Source of the DNA: JBHIKY01 sp042139015
GTDB taxonomy: Bacteria > Bacillota > Bacilli > Bacillales > Marinococcaceae
Direction of reading: 5' to 3'
DNA length: 11,889 nucleotides
Assembly: GCF_042139015.1 (NCBI RefSeq)
Contig: NZ_JBHIKY010000045.1
Span: forward strand, 1 to 11,889
The notes beneath the pieces are model-generated. The model searched no databases, had not been told where the DNA came from, and worked only from the letters and a program-made list of their open reading frames with translations. Positions 5,173 through 11,889 of this stretch are shown piece after piece (position 1 is the stretch's first letter; each line of letters starts with the position of its first letter). The translations under genes were made by a program, and so were the position numbers.

Positions 5173-6525
5173 TTAGTAAGTGGACATATACTGCTCACGT
5201 TCCCAAGGGTGAACCTGGGTGCGGAACATATCCCATTCGATTTCTTTCGCTTCTGCAAAGTGCTCGACCGCGTGCGGCCCGAGAGCATTGACAAGAATTT
5301 CGTCGTTAAGAAGATTATCAACTGCTTCTTTCAAGTTAGCTGGAAGATCTTTGATACCCTCTTCTTCACGCTCTTCCTTGCTCATCACATAGATATTTCT
5401 GTCGGTAGCTTCTGGTGCAGAAAGCTTACGCTTTACTCCATCCAAGCCGGAAGCAAGCATAGCCGCCATTGCGAGATAAGGGTTCGCAGATGGATCCGGG
5501 CTTCTTACTTCAATTCGCGTACTGAGTCCGCGGGAAGAAGGAATTCGGATCAGCGGGCTTCTGTTACGCAGCGACCAGGCAACGTAAACCGGTGCCTCAT
5601 AGCCTGGAACAAGACGCTTGTAAGAGTTAACAATTGGATTGGTTAATGCAGTAAATGCCTGGGCATGCTCAATAATTCCGGCAAGGAACTGCATCGCTGT
5701 TTCACTCAGCTGAGAATCTGTTTTCTTATCGAAAAATGTGTTTTCTTTTCCTTTGAATAATGACATGTTGCAGTGCATACCGGAGCCGTTCACACCAAAC
5801 AGAGGCTTTGGCATGAAAGTCGCGTGAAGACCATGCTTTCTGGCAATTGTCTTAACGACGAGCTTAAACGTTTGAATGTCGTCGCAGGCTTTAATTGCAT
5901 CTGCATATTCAAAGTCAATTTCGTGCTGACCTGGAGCCACTTCGTGGTGGGAGGCTTCAATTTCAAAGCCCATGTCCTCAAGCTCAAGCACGATATCACG
6001 GCGGCAGTTTTCACCGAGGTCTGTAGGAGCAAGGTCGAAATATCCGCCTTTGTCATTCAGCTCAAGTGTCGGCTCGCCTTTTTCATCGTTTTTAAAAAGG
6101 AAAAATTCTGGCTCCGGGCCAATATTAAAGGCGGTGAAGCCCATATGTTCTGCTTCCTGCAATACACGCTTTAGAATACCACGCGGGTCTCCGGCGAATG
6201 GAGTTGGTTCAGAACCAGGCTCACCAGGCTCATAAATATCGCAGATGAGACGTGCGACTTTCCCTTTTTCCGGAGTCCATGGGAATACAACCCATGTATC
6301 GAGATCCGGATATAAGTACATATCAGATTCTTCGATACGGACGAAGCCTTCGATTGAAGAACCGTCAAACATCATTTTGTTATCTAATGCCTTTTCAAGC
6401 TGATCTACCGGGATTTCCACATTTTTAATAACCCCTTGAAGATCTGTGAACTGAAGACGAATAAATTTTACATTCTCTTCTTCAGCCATTTTTGAAATGT
6501 CTTTTCTTGTGTAATTCTTAGACAT
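5173..6525 (-). CDS. glnA: Glutamine synthetase, type I-alpha
   Basis: The enzyme joins ammonia to glutamate using ATP and is the main route of ammonia assimilation. The start at 6525 gives 450 residues, close to the 444 of B. subtilis. The frame runs upstream to 6591, but MSKNYTRKDI is the family N-terminus and follows a GAGGAG site. Landmarks are:
- FDGSSIEGFVRIEESDM (53-69), including Arg63, equivalent to the feedback-sensing Arg62 of B. subtilis;
- GPEPEFFLF (136-144) with metal-binding glutamates;
- KPLFGVNGSGMHCNMSLF (240-257);
- NPIVNSYKRLVPGYEAP (296-312), with Glu310 in the flap over the active site;
- IRIPSSRG (326-333);
- the C-terminal tail HPWEREQYMSTY, the part that in Bacillus contacts GlnR when the enzyme is feedback-inhibited.

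It is co-transcribed after glnR and under its control. Confidence 0.98.
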   Translation of the reverse strand: MSKNYTRKDISKMAEEENVKFIRLQFTDLQGVIKNVEIPVDQLEKALDNKMMFDGSSIEGFVRIEESDMYLYPDLDTWVVFPWTPEKGKVARLICDIYEPGEPGSEPTPFAGDPRGILKRVLQEAEHMGFTAFNIGPEPEFFLFKNDEKGEPTLELNDKGGYFDLAPTDLGENCRRDIVLELEDMGFEIEASHHEVAPGQHEIDFEYADAIKACDDIQTFKLVVKTIARKHGLHATFMPKPLFGVNGSGMHCNMSLFKGKENTFFDKKTDSQLSETAMQFLAGIIEHAQAFTALTNPIVNSYKRLVPGYEAPVYVAWSLRNRSPLIRIPSSRGLSTRIEVRSPDPSANPYLAMAAMLASGLDGVKRKLSAPEATDRNIYVMSKEEREEEGIKDLPANLKEAVDNLLNDEILVNALGPHAVEHFAEAKEIEWDMFRTQVHPWEREQYMSTY

Positions 6526-6572
6526 GCAATGAGTCTCCTCTCTTAATTGAAAAAATATAATATTTATCATAT

Positions 6573-6594
6573 CTTCTGCCAAAATAGGCAAAAG
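6573..6594 (-). other. Hairpin between glnR and glnA
   Basis: On the minus strand CTTTTGCC pairs with GGCAGAAG (8 bp, one G-T pair) around a TATTTT loop. It lies about 20 bases after the glnR stop and about 50 bases before the glnA start. No T-run follows directly, so it is more likely a processing or mRNA-stability element than a full terminator. Confidence 0.45.
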
Positions 6595-6612
6595 TATATC
6601 CCAGAATTAATT

Positions 6613-7011
6613 TTAATGAAAGAAACGGGACAGCTGGCCCTGGATCATTGAGGCTTTTCCCTGTTTTCCTGACATCATGACTTCGTTCTTTAAATGACGA
6701 CGCAGTTCTTTGTCTGACATCCCGCCTGTTTTACGCAGGGCAGGTTTTTCCTGGACGTTCTCCTTGGCAGCCTGCAGTTCGAAAATCTCCTTGATTCCCG
6801 ACATATTGACTCCTCTTTCAATAAGCGCTTTAATTTCAAGCAGCCTGTCCACGTCATTAAAGGAAAACAATCTCTGGTTTCCTTCCGTCCGGGCAGGGTA
6901 AATAAGACCATGCTCCTCATAATATCGAATCTGTCTAGCAGATAACTCCGTTAACTTTTTTACAATACTTATGGGGAACAAAGGCATGTTTCGTCGAATG
7001 TGATCATTCAC
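6613..7011 (-). CDS. glnR: Nitrogen repressor GlnR (MerR family)
   Basis: This 132-residue dimeric repressor controls glnRA and other nitrogen genes in Bacillaceae. The N-terminal winged helix (residues 11-75) reads PISIVKKLTELSARQIRYYE, HGLIYPARTEGNQRLFSFND and VDRLLEIKALIERGVNMSGI, nearly the same as B. subtilis GlnR. The C-terminal tail ends GQLSRFFH, the conserved segment that keeps GlnR autoinhibited until feedback-inhibited glutamine synthetase binds it. The middle linker (about 78-105) is variable, as usual. The start codon follows a GAAGGGGG site and matches the family N-terminus (IRR.MPLFPI). It is first in the glnRA operon and represses its own promoter, where two operator sequences are visible. 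Confidence 0.97.
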   Translation of the reverse strand: MNDHIRRNMPLFPISIVKKLTELSARQIRYYEEHGLIYPARTEGNQRLFSFNDVDRLLEIKALIERGVNMSGIKEIFELQAAKENVQEKPALRKTGGMSDKELRRHLKNEVMMSGKQGKASMIQGQLSRFFH

Positions 7012-7044
7012 AGGACAGCCCCCTTCCGTGAAGAAGATAGTTCA

Positions 7045-7073
7045 ATATTATATTATGTAAGCTTTTTAGTCAA
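7045..7073 (-). promoter_or_regulatory. glnRA promoter
   Basis: On the minus strand the -35 is TTGACT (7073-7068). Two -10 candidates overlap: TATAAT (7052-7047) at 15-bp spacing and TAATAT (7050-7045) at 17-bp spacing. The -35 and spacer are covered by the proximal GlnR box, so bound GlnR would block RNA polymerase. Start site would be near 7037-7040. Confidence 0.7.
7056..7072 (-). promoter_or_regulatory. GlnR operator, promoter-proximal
   Basis: The plus-strand reading is TGTAA-N7-TAGTCA-like (TGTAAGCTTTTTAGTCA), compared with the GlnR/TnrA box TGTNAN7TNACA. One half-site is perfect and the other is degenerate. It overlaps the -35 of the glnRA promoter. Confidence 0.65.
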
Positions 7074-7078
7074 GTACA

Positions 7079-7095
7079 TGTGAGCTTTTTTTACG
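7079..7095 (-). promoter_or_regulatory. GlnR operator, upstream
   Basis: TGTGAGCTTTTTTTACG matches TGTNAN7TNACA at all but the last fixed position. It is 6 bp from the proximal box (23 bp centre to centre, about two turns), so two GlnR dimers could bind the same DNA face. B. subtilis also has two GlnR sites at glnRA. Confidence 0.75.
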
Positions 7096-7119
7096 TCAAA
7101 ATTAATAAAAGTCGACAAA

Positions 7120-8400
7120 TTACTGGTTTTCTCTACTCTCTAACAGTTCATGCTGCAATAACGTTTTTAAAGCATGTGTAACTGCAATTTTGACGTGGGC
7201 GTAAGTCAGTCCTCCCTGCACATAAGCTGTGAATGGCTTTCTCAGCGGTCCATCTGCAGAAAGCTCAATACTTGAGCCTTGTATAAACGTACCTGCTGCC
7301 ATAATTACTTCATCGCCATAGCCCGGCATGGCTGACGACTGCGGCACCACATTAGCATCTACCGGCGAAGCTTCCTGTATGGCCTGACAAAAACGAACCA
7401 TTCTTTCTTTATCATAAAACGTGACTGATTGAATGAGATCTGTTCTGAACTGATGCGGTGACGGACTTGTCTTTAATCCGGCTTTTTCGAGCAGTGCCGC
7501 TGTGAATACAGCACCCTGCAATGCCTGCGAGACGATATGCGGTGCTAAAAATATCCCCTGAAACATTTCCTGCAGAACGCCTAATGTCGCGGCCCCCTCG
7601 AGGCCGATTCCTGGCGCTGCAAATCTGGAGGATGCCTGCTCTACCAGTTCTCTTCTGCCTGCAATATATCCACCGCATCTTGCCAGACCGCCTCCCGGGT
7701 TCTTTATTAATGACCCGGCTATTAAATCAGCCCCGGCATGCCCTGGTTCGAGCTGTTCGACGAATTCACCATAACAATTATCTACGAAAATTATCAGGTC
7801 ACGGCGGAAGTTTTTAATCTTATGAATCAGTTCTTCTATTGCTGCCACAGATAATGACTGGCGGTTATCGTAACCGCGGGATCTTTGGATAGCTATCACT
7901 TTTGTATGCGGAGAAATCCTTGACAAAATTGCCTCAATATCAGGTTCTCCGTTCTTATCTAAAGGTGCTGTATTCGTTTCAATTCCATAGTCAAGAAAGG
8001 TTCCTTTTTCTCTCCCGGTTAAGCCGAGAGCAGTCTTTAACGTGTCATAAGGATCACCAGTCGCATACAATAACCGCTCACCCGGGCGCAGTATACCAAA
8101 CAACGCTGCGGTTATTGCATGAGTGCCAGAAATAAATTGGTGGCGGACGATGGCTGCTTCTGTACCGAAAACTTTAGCATAAACCCGGTCAAGCGTATCT
8201 CTTCCGGCATCATCATATCCATATCCGGTAGAAGCATGAAAGTGGAAGGCCGAAACCTTTTCCTCCCGAAAAATTCTAAGGATTTTATCCTGGTTTATTT
8301 CTGCTGTTTCTGCTACTATGGCTCGTTGTGTTTCAGTATTTTTTTCAGCTGCTGCCTTCCATGAATTCAACAGCTGTTCAGAATTTTCAACACTAGACAT
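7120..8400 (-). CDS. ynbB: YnbB-type PLP-dependent lyase (aluminium-resistance/methionine gamma-lyase family)
   Basis: This 426-residue cytosolic protein belongs to the fold-type I PLP enzymes of the Cys/Met metabolism group. Members are annotated as aluminium-resistance protein or methionine gamma-lyase-like; the true substrate is not established. HFHASTGYGYDDAGRDTLD (53-71) is the family's N-terminal substrate and cofactor loop. QFISGTHAITAAL (88-100) holds the phosphate-binding area. IIFVDNCYGEF (203-213) carries the aspartate that contacts the pyridine nitrogen. GSLIKNPGGGLA (229-240) contains the likely PLP lysine, Lys233. The length is normal. Only 4 bases separate it from the hflX stop, and its ribosome site GAAGGAAG lies in the hflX end, so the two are probably translated from one mRNA. 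It sits directly before glnR, as in B. subtilis. Confidence 0.92.
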   Translation of the reverse strand: MSSVENSEQLLNSWKAAAEKNTETQRAIVAETAEINQDKILRIFREEKVSAFHFHASTGYGYDDAGRDTLDRVYAKVFGTEAAIVRHQFISGTHAITAALFGILRPGERLLYATGDPYDTLKTALGLTGREKGTFLDYGIETNTAPLDKNGEPDIEAILSRISPHTKVIAIQRSRGYDNRQSLSVAAIEELIHKIKNFRRDLIIFVDNCYGEFVEQLEPGHAGADLIAGSLIKNPGGGLARCGGYIAGRRELVEQASSRFAAPGIGLEGAATLGVLQEMFQGIFLAPHIVSQALQGAVFTAALLEKAGLKTSPSPHQFRTDLIQSVTFYDKERMVRFCQAIQEASPVDANVVPQSSAMPGYGDEVIMAAGTFIQGSSIELSADGPLRKPFTAYVQGGLTYAHVKIAVTHALKTLLQHELLESRENQ

Positions 8401-8404
8401 TGCT

Positions 8405-9664
8405 TTATTTTTCTTCCTTCCGTTCCTTGTACTTATTTAACACTCCGTGGATAGGGTGGTCTGTTACTGCATAGCCTTCCAAATAAAACCCATTAGTTTT
8501 ATCATTCCATTTTTCTTTTTCCAAAATAGTTTCTCGTTTAATATCAGCGAGAGCTTTCCCCTCCTCCACTGGAACTTCCAGACTGTAAAAGCTCATTTGT
8601 TCCTTCAAAGTCTGCTCCATCACTTCTTTCAACTGCTCCGTATCACTTTTGGAGAAAGCTGAAATTCGAATCGAGGGCTTGTCCGATGAGAGTAGAGGCA
8701 GCTGCTCTGCCTGATCTATTTTGTTGAACACCGTTAAAACCGGAATCGCCTCAGCTCCTAGTTCACTTAATAACTTCATTACTGTATTCATCTGGCTGGG
8801 CGCTTCTGGGTGAGAGGCGTCTACTACATGCAAAATAACATCAGCTTCTTTCACTTCTTCAAGTGTCGAGCGGAACGAAGCGACCAATGTCGTCGGAAGG
8901 TCCTGGATGAACCCGACCGTGTCTGTAATAATAGCGGGATACCCTGAAGGCAGTTCAAACTGTCTCGAGAGCGGGTCGAGTGTTGCAAATAGCAGGTTTT
9001 CTGCCAGTGCATCAGCATCCGTGAGCTGATTCAGCAGCGTCGTTTTACCAGCATTTGTGTATCCTACTAAGGCAAACTGCACCGCTTTGTTTTTCTTTCT
9101 TTGTTTACGGTAGCTTTCACGATGGGCTTTTACTTCTTCAAGCTGCTTTTTTAAATCATCCATTCTTCTTTGGATGTGGCGGCGGTCTGTTTCAAGCTTA
9201 GTCTCCCCTGGGCCTCTCGTCCCTATCCCGCCTCCCAGCCTTGAAAGAGCGGTACCCTGGCCGGCAAGGCGCGGAAGTAGATAAGTGAGCTGAGCTAATT
9301 CCACTTGAATTTTGCCTTCCTTCGTACGGGCACGGCCAGCAAATATATCCAATATCAGTTGGGTCCTGTCAATTACTCTGGCATCAATTACAGCTCCGAG
9401 GTTTCTTAATTGACCGGGTGAAAGCTCATCATTAAAAATCACTACATCGGCCCCGGTTTCTTCAGTCATTGCAATCAGCTCTTCCACCTTGCCTTTCCCG
9501 ATATAGGTGGAGGATTCTGGTTTTTCCCGCGACTGGGTGATAACTGCAGCAACTTCTCCGTCTGCGGTCTTCACCAGTGCTTTTACTTCTTCCAAAGATG
9601 AATGAAACTGCTCGTCAGAAGTCTTGGGAAAATAACAAGCAGCAACTACAGCCTTTTCTTTCAA
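8405..9664 (-). CDS. hflX: GTPase HflX
   Basis: HflX binds the large ribosomal subunit and splits stalled or stress-damaged ribosomes. The 419 residues hold an N-terminal ATP/nucleotide-binding domain with ATYIGKGK-like text (STYIGKGKVEEL, 52-63) and FNDELSPGQLRNLG (77-90). A glycine-rich linker follows (SRLGGGIGTRGPGE, 141-154), then a coiled coil (about 155-192). The G domain has G1 GYTNAGKT (201-208), G3 DTVGF (248-252), G4 NKID (314-317) and G5 SAF (about 333-335). The start is TTG at 9664, 9 bases or so after AAAGGAAGTG; no ATG fits the family N-terminus. It is called ynbA in B. subtilis. It begins 23 bases after spoVK and runs into ynbB. All catalytic motifs are intact. Confidence 0.95.
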   Translation of the reverse strand: MKEKAVVAACYFPKTSDEQFHSSLEEVKALVKTADGEVAAVITQSREKPESSTYIGKGKVEELIAMTEETGADVVIFNDELSPGQLRNLGAVIDARVIDRTQLILDIFAGRARTKEGKIQVELAQLTYLLPRLAGQGTALSRLGGGIGTRGPGETKLETDRRHIQRRMDDLKKQLEEVKAHRESYRKQRKKNKAVQFALVGYTNAGKTTLLNQLTDADALAENLLFATLDPLSRQFELPSGYPAIITDTVGFIQDLPTTLVASFRSTLEEVKEADVILHVVDASHPEAPSQMNTVMKLLSELGAEAIPVLTVFNKIDQAEQLPLLSSDKPSIRISAFSKSDTEQLKEVMEQTLKEQMSFYSLEVPVEEGKALADIKRETILEKEKWNDKTNGFYLEGYAVTDHPIHGVLNKYKERKEEK

Positions 9665-9687
9665 TAGATTTCACTTCCTTTAACAAG

Positions 9688-10635
9688 TTAGTACGTATAG
9701 TATTTTTTCTTCTCATTATGCTTCTCCATAATAAAGTCTTCTTCTGTCAGTGTCATAAGTGCGTCACGGTCTGCTGTTTCCGGCTGCTCCAGAATCCGTA
9801 CAGCATGGCGGCGGATTATTTTTTCAAGAAGATTTCTCACATACCTTCCATTATGGTCGTTGCGCTTGTTTAACACAAGCTCAAAGAAATGCTTCCTGAT
9901 TCTATCTTTTAACAAAGCATTGACCCAGAATTCTTTTTCCTGCACCATTTTCTCAAAGATTTCGAATAATTGAGCGGCATTAAAATCTTCAAAATACAAT
10001 TGATTCGGAAAACGCGATGATAACCCCGGGTTGAGATTCAATAATCGCTGCATTTCATCTGGATAACCTGCCAGAATGAGAATAAAATGATGCTGTTTAT
10101 CTTCCATCGCTTTGACGAGGGTATCGACAGCTTCTCTTCCAAAATCTTTTTCTCCTCCGCGCGCAAGAGAATAGGCTTCGTCAATAAAAAGTACACCGCC
10201 GGAGGCTTTCTGGACGAGAGCCCTGGTTTTTTGAGCAGTCTGCCCAATATATTCTCCAACTAAATCGGCTCGTTCCGCTTCTATTAAATGTCCTTTTGTT
10301 AAAACATTCATTTCTTTAAGCATTTCGGCAATTAACCGGGCTATCGTTGTCTTTCCCGTTCCAGGGTTACCAGCAAACAGCATGTGAAGATTTTGCTTTG
10401 TCGGCTTTAAGCCGTGTTTTACTCTTTGTTCATTAACATATACAAAGGAATACATCTCTTTTATAAAACGGCGGACATCATCCATTCCCACCATGCAGTC
10501 GAGGGTTTTTTCCGCTTTTCTTAATGGATAATGGTTCTCAGCGGTCTGCATAGGCTGAGCAATTTGGTATTTTCTTGACTCTGCTGCCGGAGATATTGTC
10601 AGCTGGTATTTATGAGCTGTTCGAGATTCTGCCAT
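9688..10635 (-). CDS. spoVK: Stage V sporulation protein K, AAA+ ATPase
   Basis: SpoVK is needed for late spore maturation in the mother cell. It belongs to the CbbX/CfxQ branch of AAA+ ATPases, ring-shaped remodelling enzymes. Of the 315 residues, the first 45 or so are variable. The AAA module then shows LDCMVGMDDVRRFIKE (45-60), Walker A GNPGTGKT (89-96), a pore-loop region LVGEYIGQT (125-133), Walker B VLFIDEAYSL (148-157), sensor-1 ILILAGY (185-191) and the arginine-finger region NPGLSSRF (202-209). All motifs are intact and the length is normal. The start follows an AGGGAGG site, preceded by a small hairpin. The B. subtilis gene is expressed in the mother cell. No convincing sporulation promoter could be read here, but the weak hits near 10690-10705 leave it open. 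Confidence 0.95.
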   Translation of the reverse strand: MAESRTAHKYQLTISPAAESRKYQIAQPMQTAENHYPLRKAEKTLDCMVGMDDVRRFIKEMYSFVYVNEQRVKHGLKPTKQNLHMLFAGNPGTGKTTIARLIAEMLKEMNVLTKGHLIEAERADLVGEYIGQTAQKTRALVQKASGGVLFIDEAYSLARGGEKDFGREAVDTLVKAMEDKQHHFILILAGYPDEMQRLLNLNPGLSSRFPNQLYFEDFNAAQLFEIFEKMVQEKEFWVNALLKDRIRKHFFELVLNKRNDHNGRYVRNLLEKIIRRHAVRILEQPETADRDALMTLTEEDFIMEKHNEKKKYYTY

Positions 10636-10654
10636 ACTTGTTCCTCCCTCTTAT

Positions 10655-10672
10655 CCTCCCCTGGTGGGAAGG
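10655..10672 (-). other. Hairpin in spoVK leader
   Basis: On the minus strand CCTTCCC pairs with GGGGAGG (7 bp, one G-T pair) around a 4-base loop. It ends about 9 bases before the AGGGAGG ribosome site of spoVK. The CCTTCCC arm could also pair with that site, so it may influence translation. No factor binding can be inferred. Confidence 0.4.
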
Positions 10673-10741
10673 AATTAAATACGGGCGTTTACCTATACTA
10701 TACGCAGCATTACAAATTTGGTGATTTTAGGAAAAGAGGTT

Positions 10742-10750
10742 TGATATAAT
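10742..10750 (+). promoter_or_regulatory. Extended -10 promoter of recombinase gene
   Basis: TGATATAAT (10742-10750) is a perfect extended -10 (TGnTATAAT). No good -35 lies 17 bp upstream, which extended -10 promoters tolerate. It is about 47 bases before the recombinase ATG, and an AAAGGAA ribosome site follows. Confidence 0.55.
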
Positions 10751-10797
10751 TAATAAAGAACAGCTCGAGCTCCCTTAAAGAAAGGAACCGATAAGTT

Positions 10798-11784
10798 ATG
10801 CCAGGACCAGCCTTTCAGCTGCCTGTGTCAGCAGAGCGGTATTTGGAATATTTACAAAGCAGGCAGAGAAAAGATAGTACGTTAAAAAGGTATCGTTATG
10901 ACCTGGCGGATTTTTTTCGGTATATTGAAGTAGCAGCCGATGATAAACCAATTAAGAAAATTACTACGAAGAACGTTGAAGGCTACTTTTCTTTATTACA
11001 CGAAAGCCGTGATTACCAGGCCAGGACATTGAAGCGGATCCATACCGTTTTGTGCCGGTACTTTCACTATCTTTATGAGAATAGTCTGATTGAGATAGAT
11101 CCCATGAAAAACTTTTCATTTGATGAAGCCATATGGACCGAAATCAAACAAAGTGACCTTGTGGAGGAAAACGAAGAGAAACGTTTAATAAACAGTCTAC
11201 TCTCCGATTTAGGGATGTCGGTAAAGCAGGCAGCTGCAAGACCGATGCTCGCGCCGAGAAACTTAGTCATACTATCTATGCTTTCTCATTATGGCCTTAG
11301 GCTTCATGAGCTTGCTGCCCTTCGAATGAAAAATATTAACCAGGGTACCGGGAAAATCAGCATCCCTGAAGAAACAGGTAATCCAAGGGAGTTTCACTTA
11401 CTTTCAAAAGATAAAGCCCGGCTCCATCATTACTTAAAAGTAATACCTCAGGCAGTCAGGCCACAGAAAGCGACTGATCCTCTATTTGTGGCATTTGATT
11501 TTCAGCGCCAAACGTATCGCTGGAGCTATGGGCTGGATGCCCCTAAATATTTAACTGAGATAGCTATTCAAAAGATGATAAGAGAGGAGAGAAAGCGGGC
11601 AGGTATAATGAGAGCCATCTCTGCTCGCCATTTTAGGCATACTTATATTATTCGCGAGCTGAGAAAAGGGACCGCGCCGGACAGGCTCCAACGGCTGCTG
11701 GGACTGCAGTCGCCATTGACACTGCTCCCTTATCAGCGGTTTGTTGAAAAAGAAAAATTGATAAAATCGAGTAGGAGGGGGTGA
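10798..11784 (+). CDS. Tyrosine recombinase, XerC/D-like, with atypical active site
   Basis: This 328-residue protein has the two-domain layout of tyrosine recombinases. The SAM-like core-binding domain spans about residues 9-100 (STLKRYRYDLADFFRYIE, ARTLKRIHTVLCRYFHYLYE). The catalytic domain spans about 150-316. Arg168 sits in HYGLRLHELAAL, Arg280 in SARHFRHTYI and the candidate nucleophile Tyr312 in LPYQRF, 10 residues after LLG, as expected. Two conserved positions differ. The HxxR histidine is Arg277 (a His is next to it), and the LGH histidine is Leu303. The protein may thus be weak, specialised or inactive. It is divergent from spoVK. Its last five residues (SSRRG) are encoded by group II intron sequence, so the natural C-terminus has been replaced. 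It does not belong to the prophage relic, which has its own integrase fragment. Confidence 0.8.
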   Translation: MPGPAFQLPVSAERYLEYLQSRQRKDSTLKRYRYDLADFFRYIEVAADDKPIKKITTKNVEGYFSLLHESRDYQARTLKRIHTVLCRYFHYLYENSLIEIDPMKNFSFDEAIWTEIKQSDLVEENEEKRLINSLLSDLGMSVKQAAARPMLAPRNLVILSMLSHYGLRLHELAALRMKNINQGTGKISIPEETGNPREFHLLSKDKARLHHYLKVIPQAVRPQKATDPLFVAFDFQRQTYRWSYGLDAPKYLTEIAIQKMIREERKRAGIMRAISARHFRHTYIIRELRKGTAPDRLQRLLGLQSPLTLLPYQRFVEKEKLIKSSRRG

Positions 11785-11889
11785 TTAACCCCCGACCTCT
11801 CACACCACCGAGCGTACGGATCCGTACTCGGCGGTTTCATGAAAATCCACGTGGTTATATCAACGACTTTAATCCCATACGTCGCCAGT
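11766..11889 (-). mobile_element. Group IIC intron, 3' end (domains V and VI), partial
   Basis: The element reads on the minus strand and continues past the window edge. Domain V (11834-11805) is an 8-bp stem CCGCCGAG/CTCGGTGG with a two-base CG bulge and an upper UACG/CGUA stem. The CGC triad near its base is the one used by bacterial class C introns. Domain VI follows: GAGAGG, then GGGGG paired with CCCCC, then CCT-A-CTC, leaving one bulged A (11772) as the branch point. The intron would end in AT at 11766, with 6 bases after the branch A, as expected. The bases 11887-11855 could encode the last residues of the intron reverse transcriptase (WRRMGLKSLI, stop), but this is too short to be sure. 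Confidence 0.8.

Noticed and set aside
5080..5646. Plus-strand reading frame of 188 codons
   Set aside because: It overlaps the strongly conserved glnA in antisense and has no recognisable content.
10690..10720. Sigma-E or sigma-A promoter for spoVK (CGTATAGT on the minus strand)
   Set aside because: Only a partial -10 match and no -35 at a suitable distance, so it was not listed as a promoter.

Overview
This window looks like the chromosome of a spore-forming Bacillaceae species. The main evidence is the block spoVK-hflX-ynbB-glnR-glnA, which has the same order as in Bacillus subtilis, plus a YjcZ-type sporulation peptide. A closer genus cannot be named from the sequence alone.

There are three parts. 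(1) Positions 1-5110 are a decayed accessory region. It starts with the 3' end of an IS21-type istA. Next come about 540 bases with no gene, holding several hairpins and two tandem promoter/hairpin cassettes that look like small RNA genes. The rest is a collapsed prophage of PBSX/skin type: amidase, holin, XtrA, a RusA resolvase and a DnaC-like helicase loader on the minus strand, then a deleted integrase on the plus strand beside glnA. Most phage genes carry frameshifts, stops or internal deletions, and the whole head/tail module between xtrA and holin is missing. The dnaC-rusA-xtrA order matches yqaM-yqaN-yqaO of the B. subtilis skin element. Two small intact-looking plus-strand genes sit inside the relic: a 104-residue protein of unknown function and a 30-residue YjcZ-like peptide with a possible sigma-K promoter.

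(2) Positions 5134-10672 are conserved chromosome, all on the minus strand. spoVK (sporulation AAA+ ATPase), hflX (ribosome-associated GTPase) and ynbB (PLP enzyme) are tightly packed. They are followed by the glnR-glnA nitrogen operon, with two GlnR-type operators at its promoter and a strong terminator after glnA.

(3) Positions 10742-11889 hold a plus-strand tyrosine recombinase with an unusual active site. The 3' end of a group IIC intron (domains V and VI, antisense) lies in its last codons and runs off the window.

The stretches on either side of the spoVK-glnA block have both taken insertions: a prophage and an IS beyond glnA, and a recombinase and a retrointron beyond spoVK. All calls come from reading the sequence and recalled family features; no search was run.
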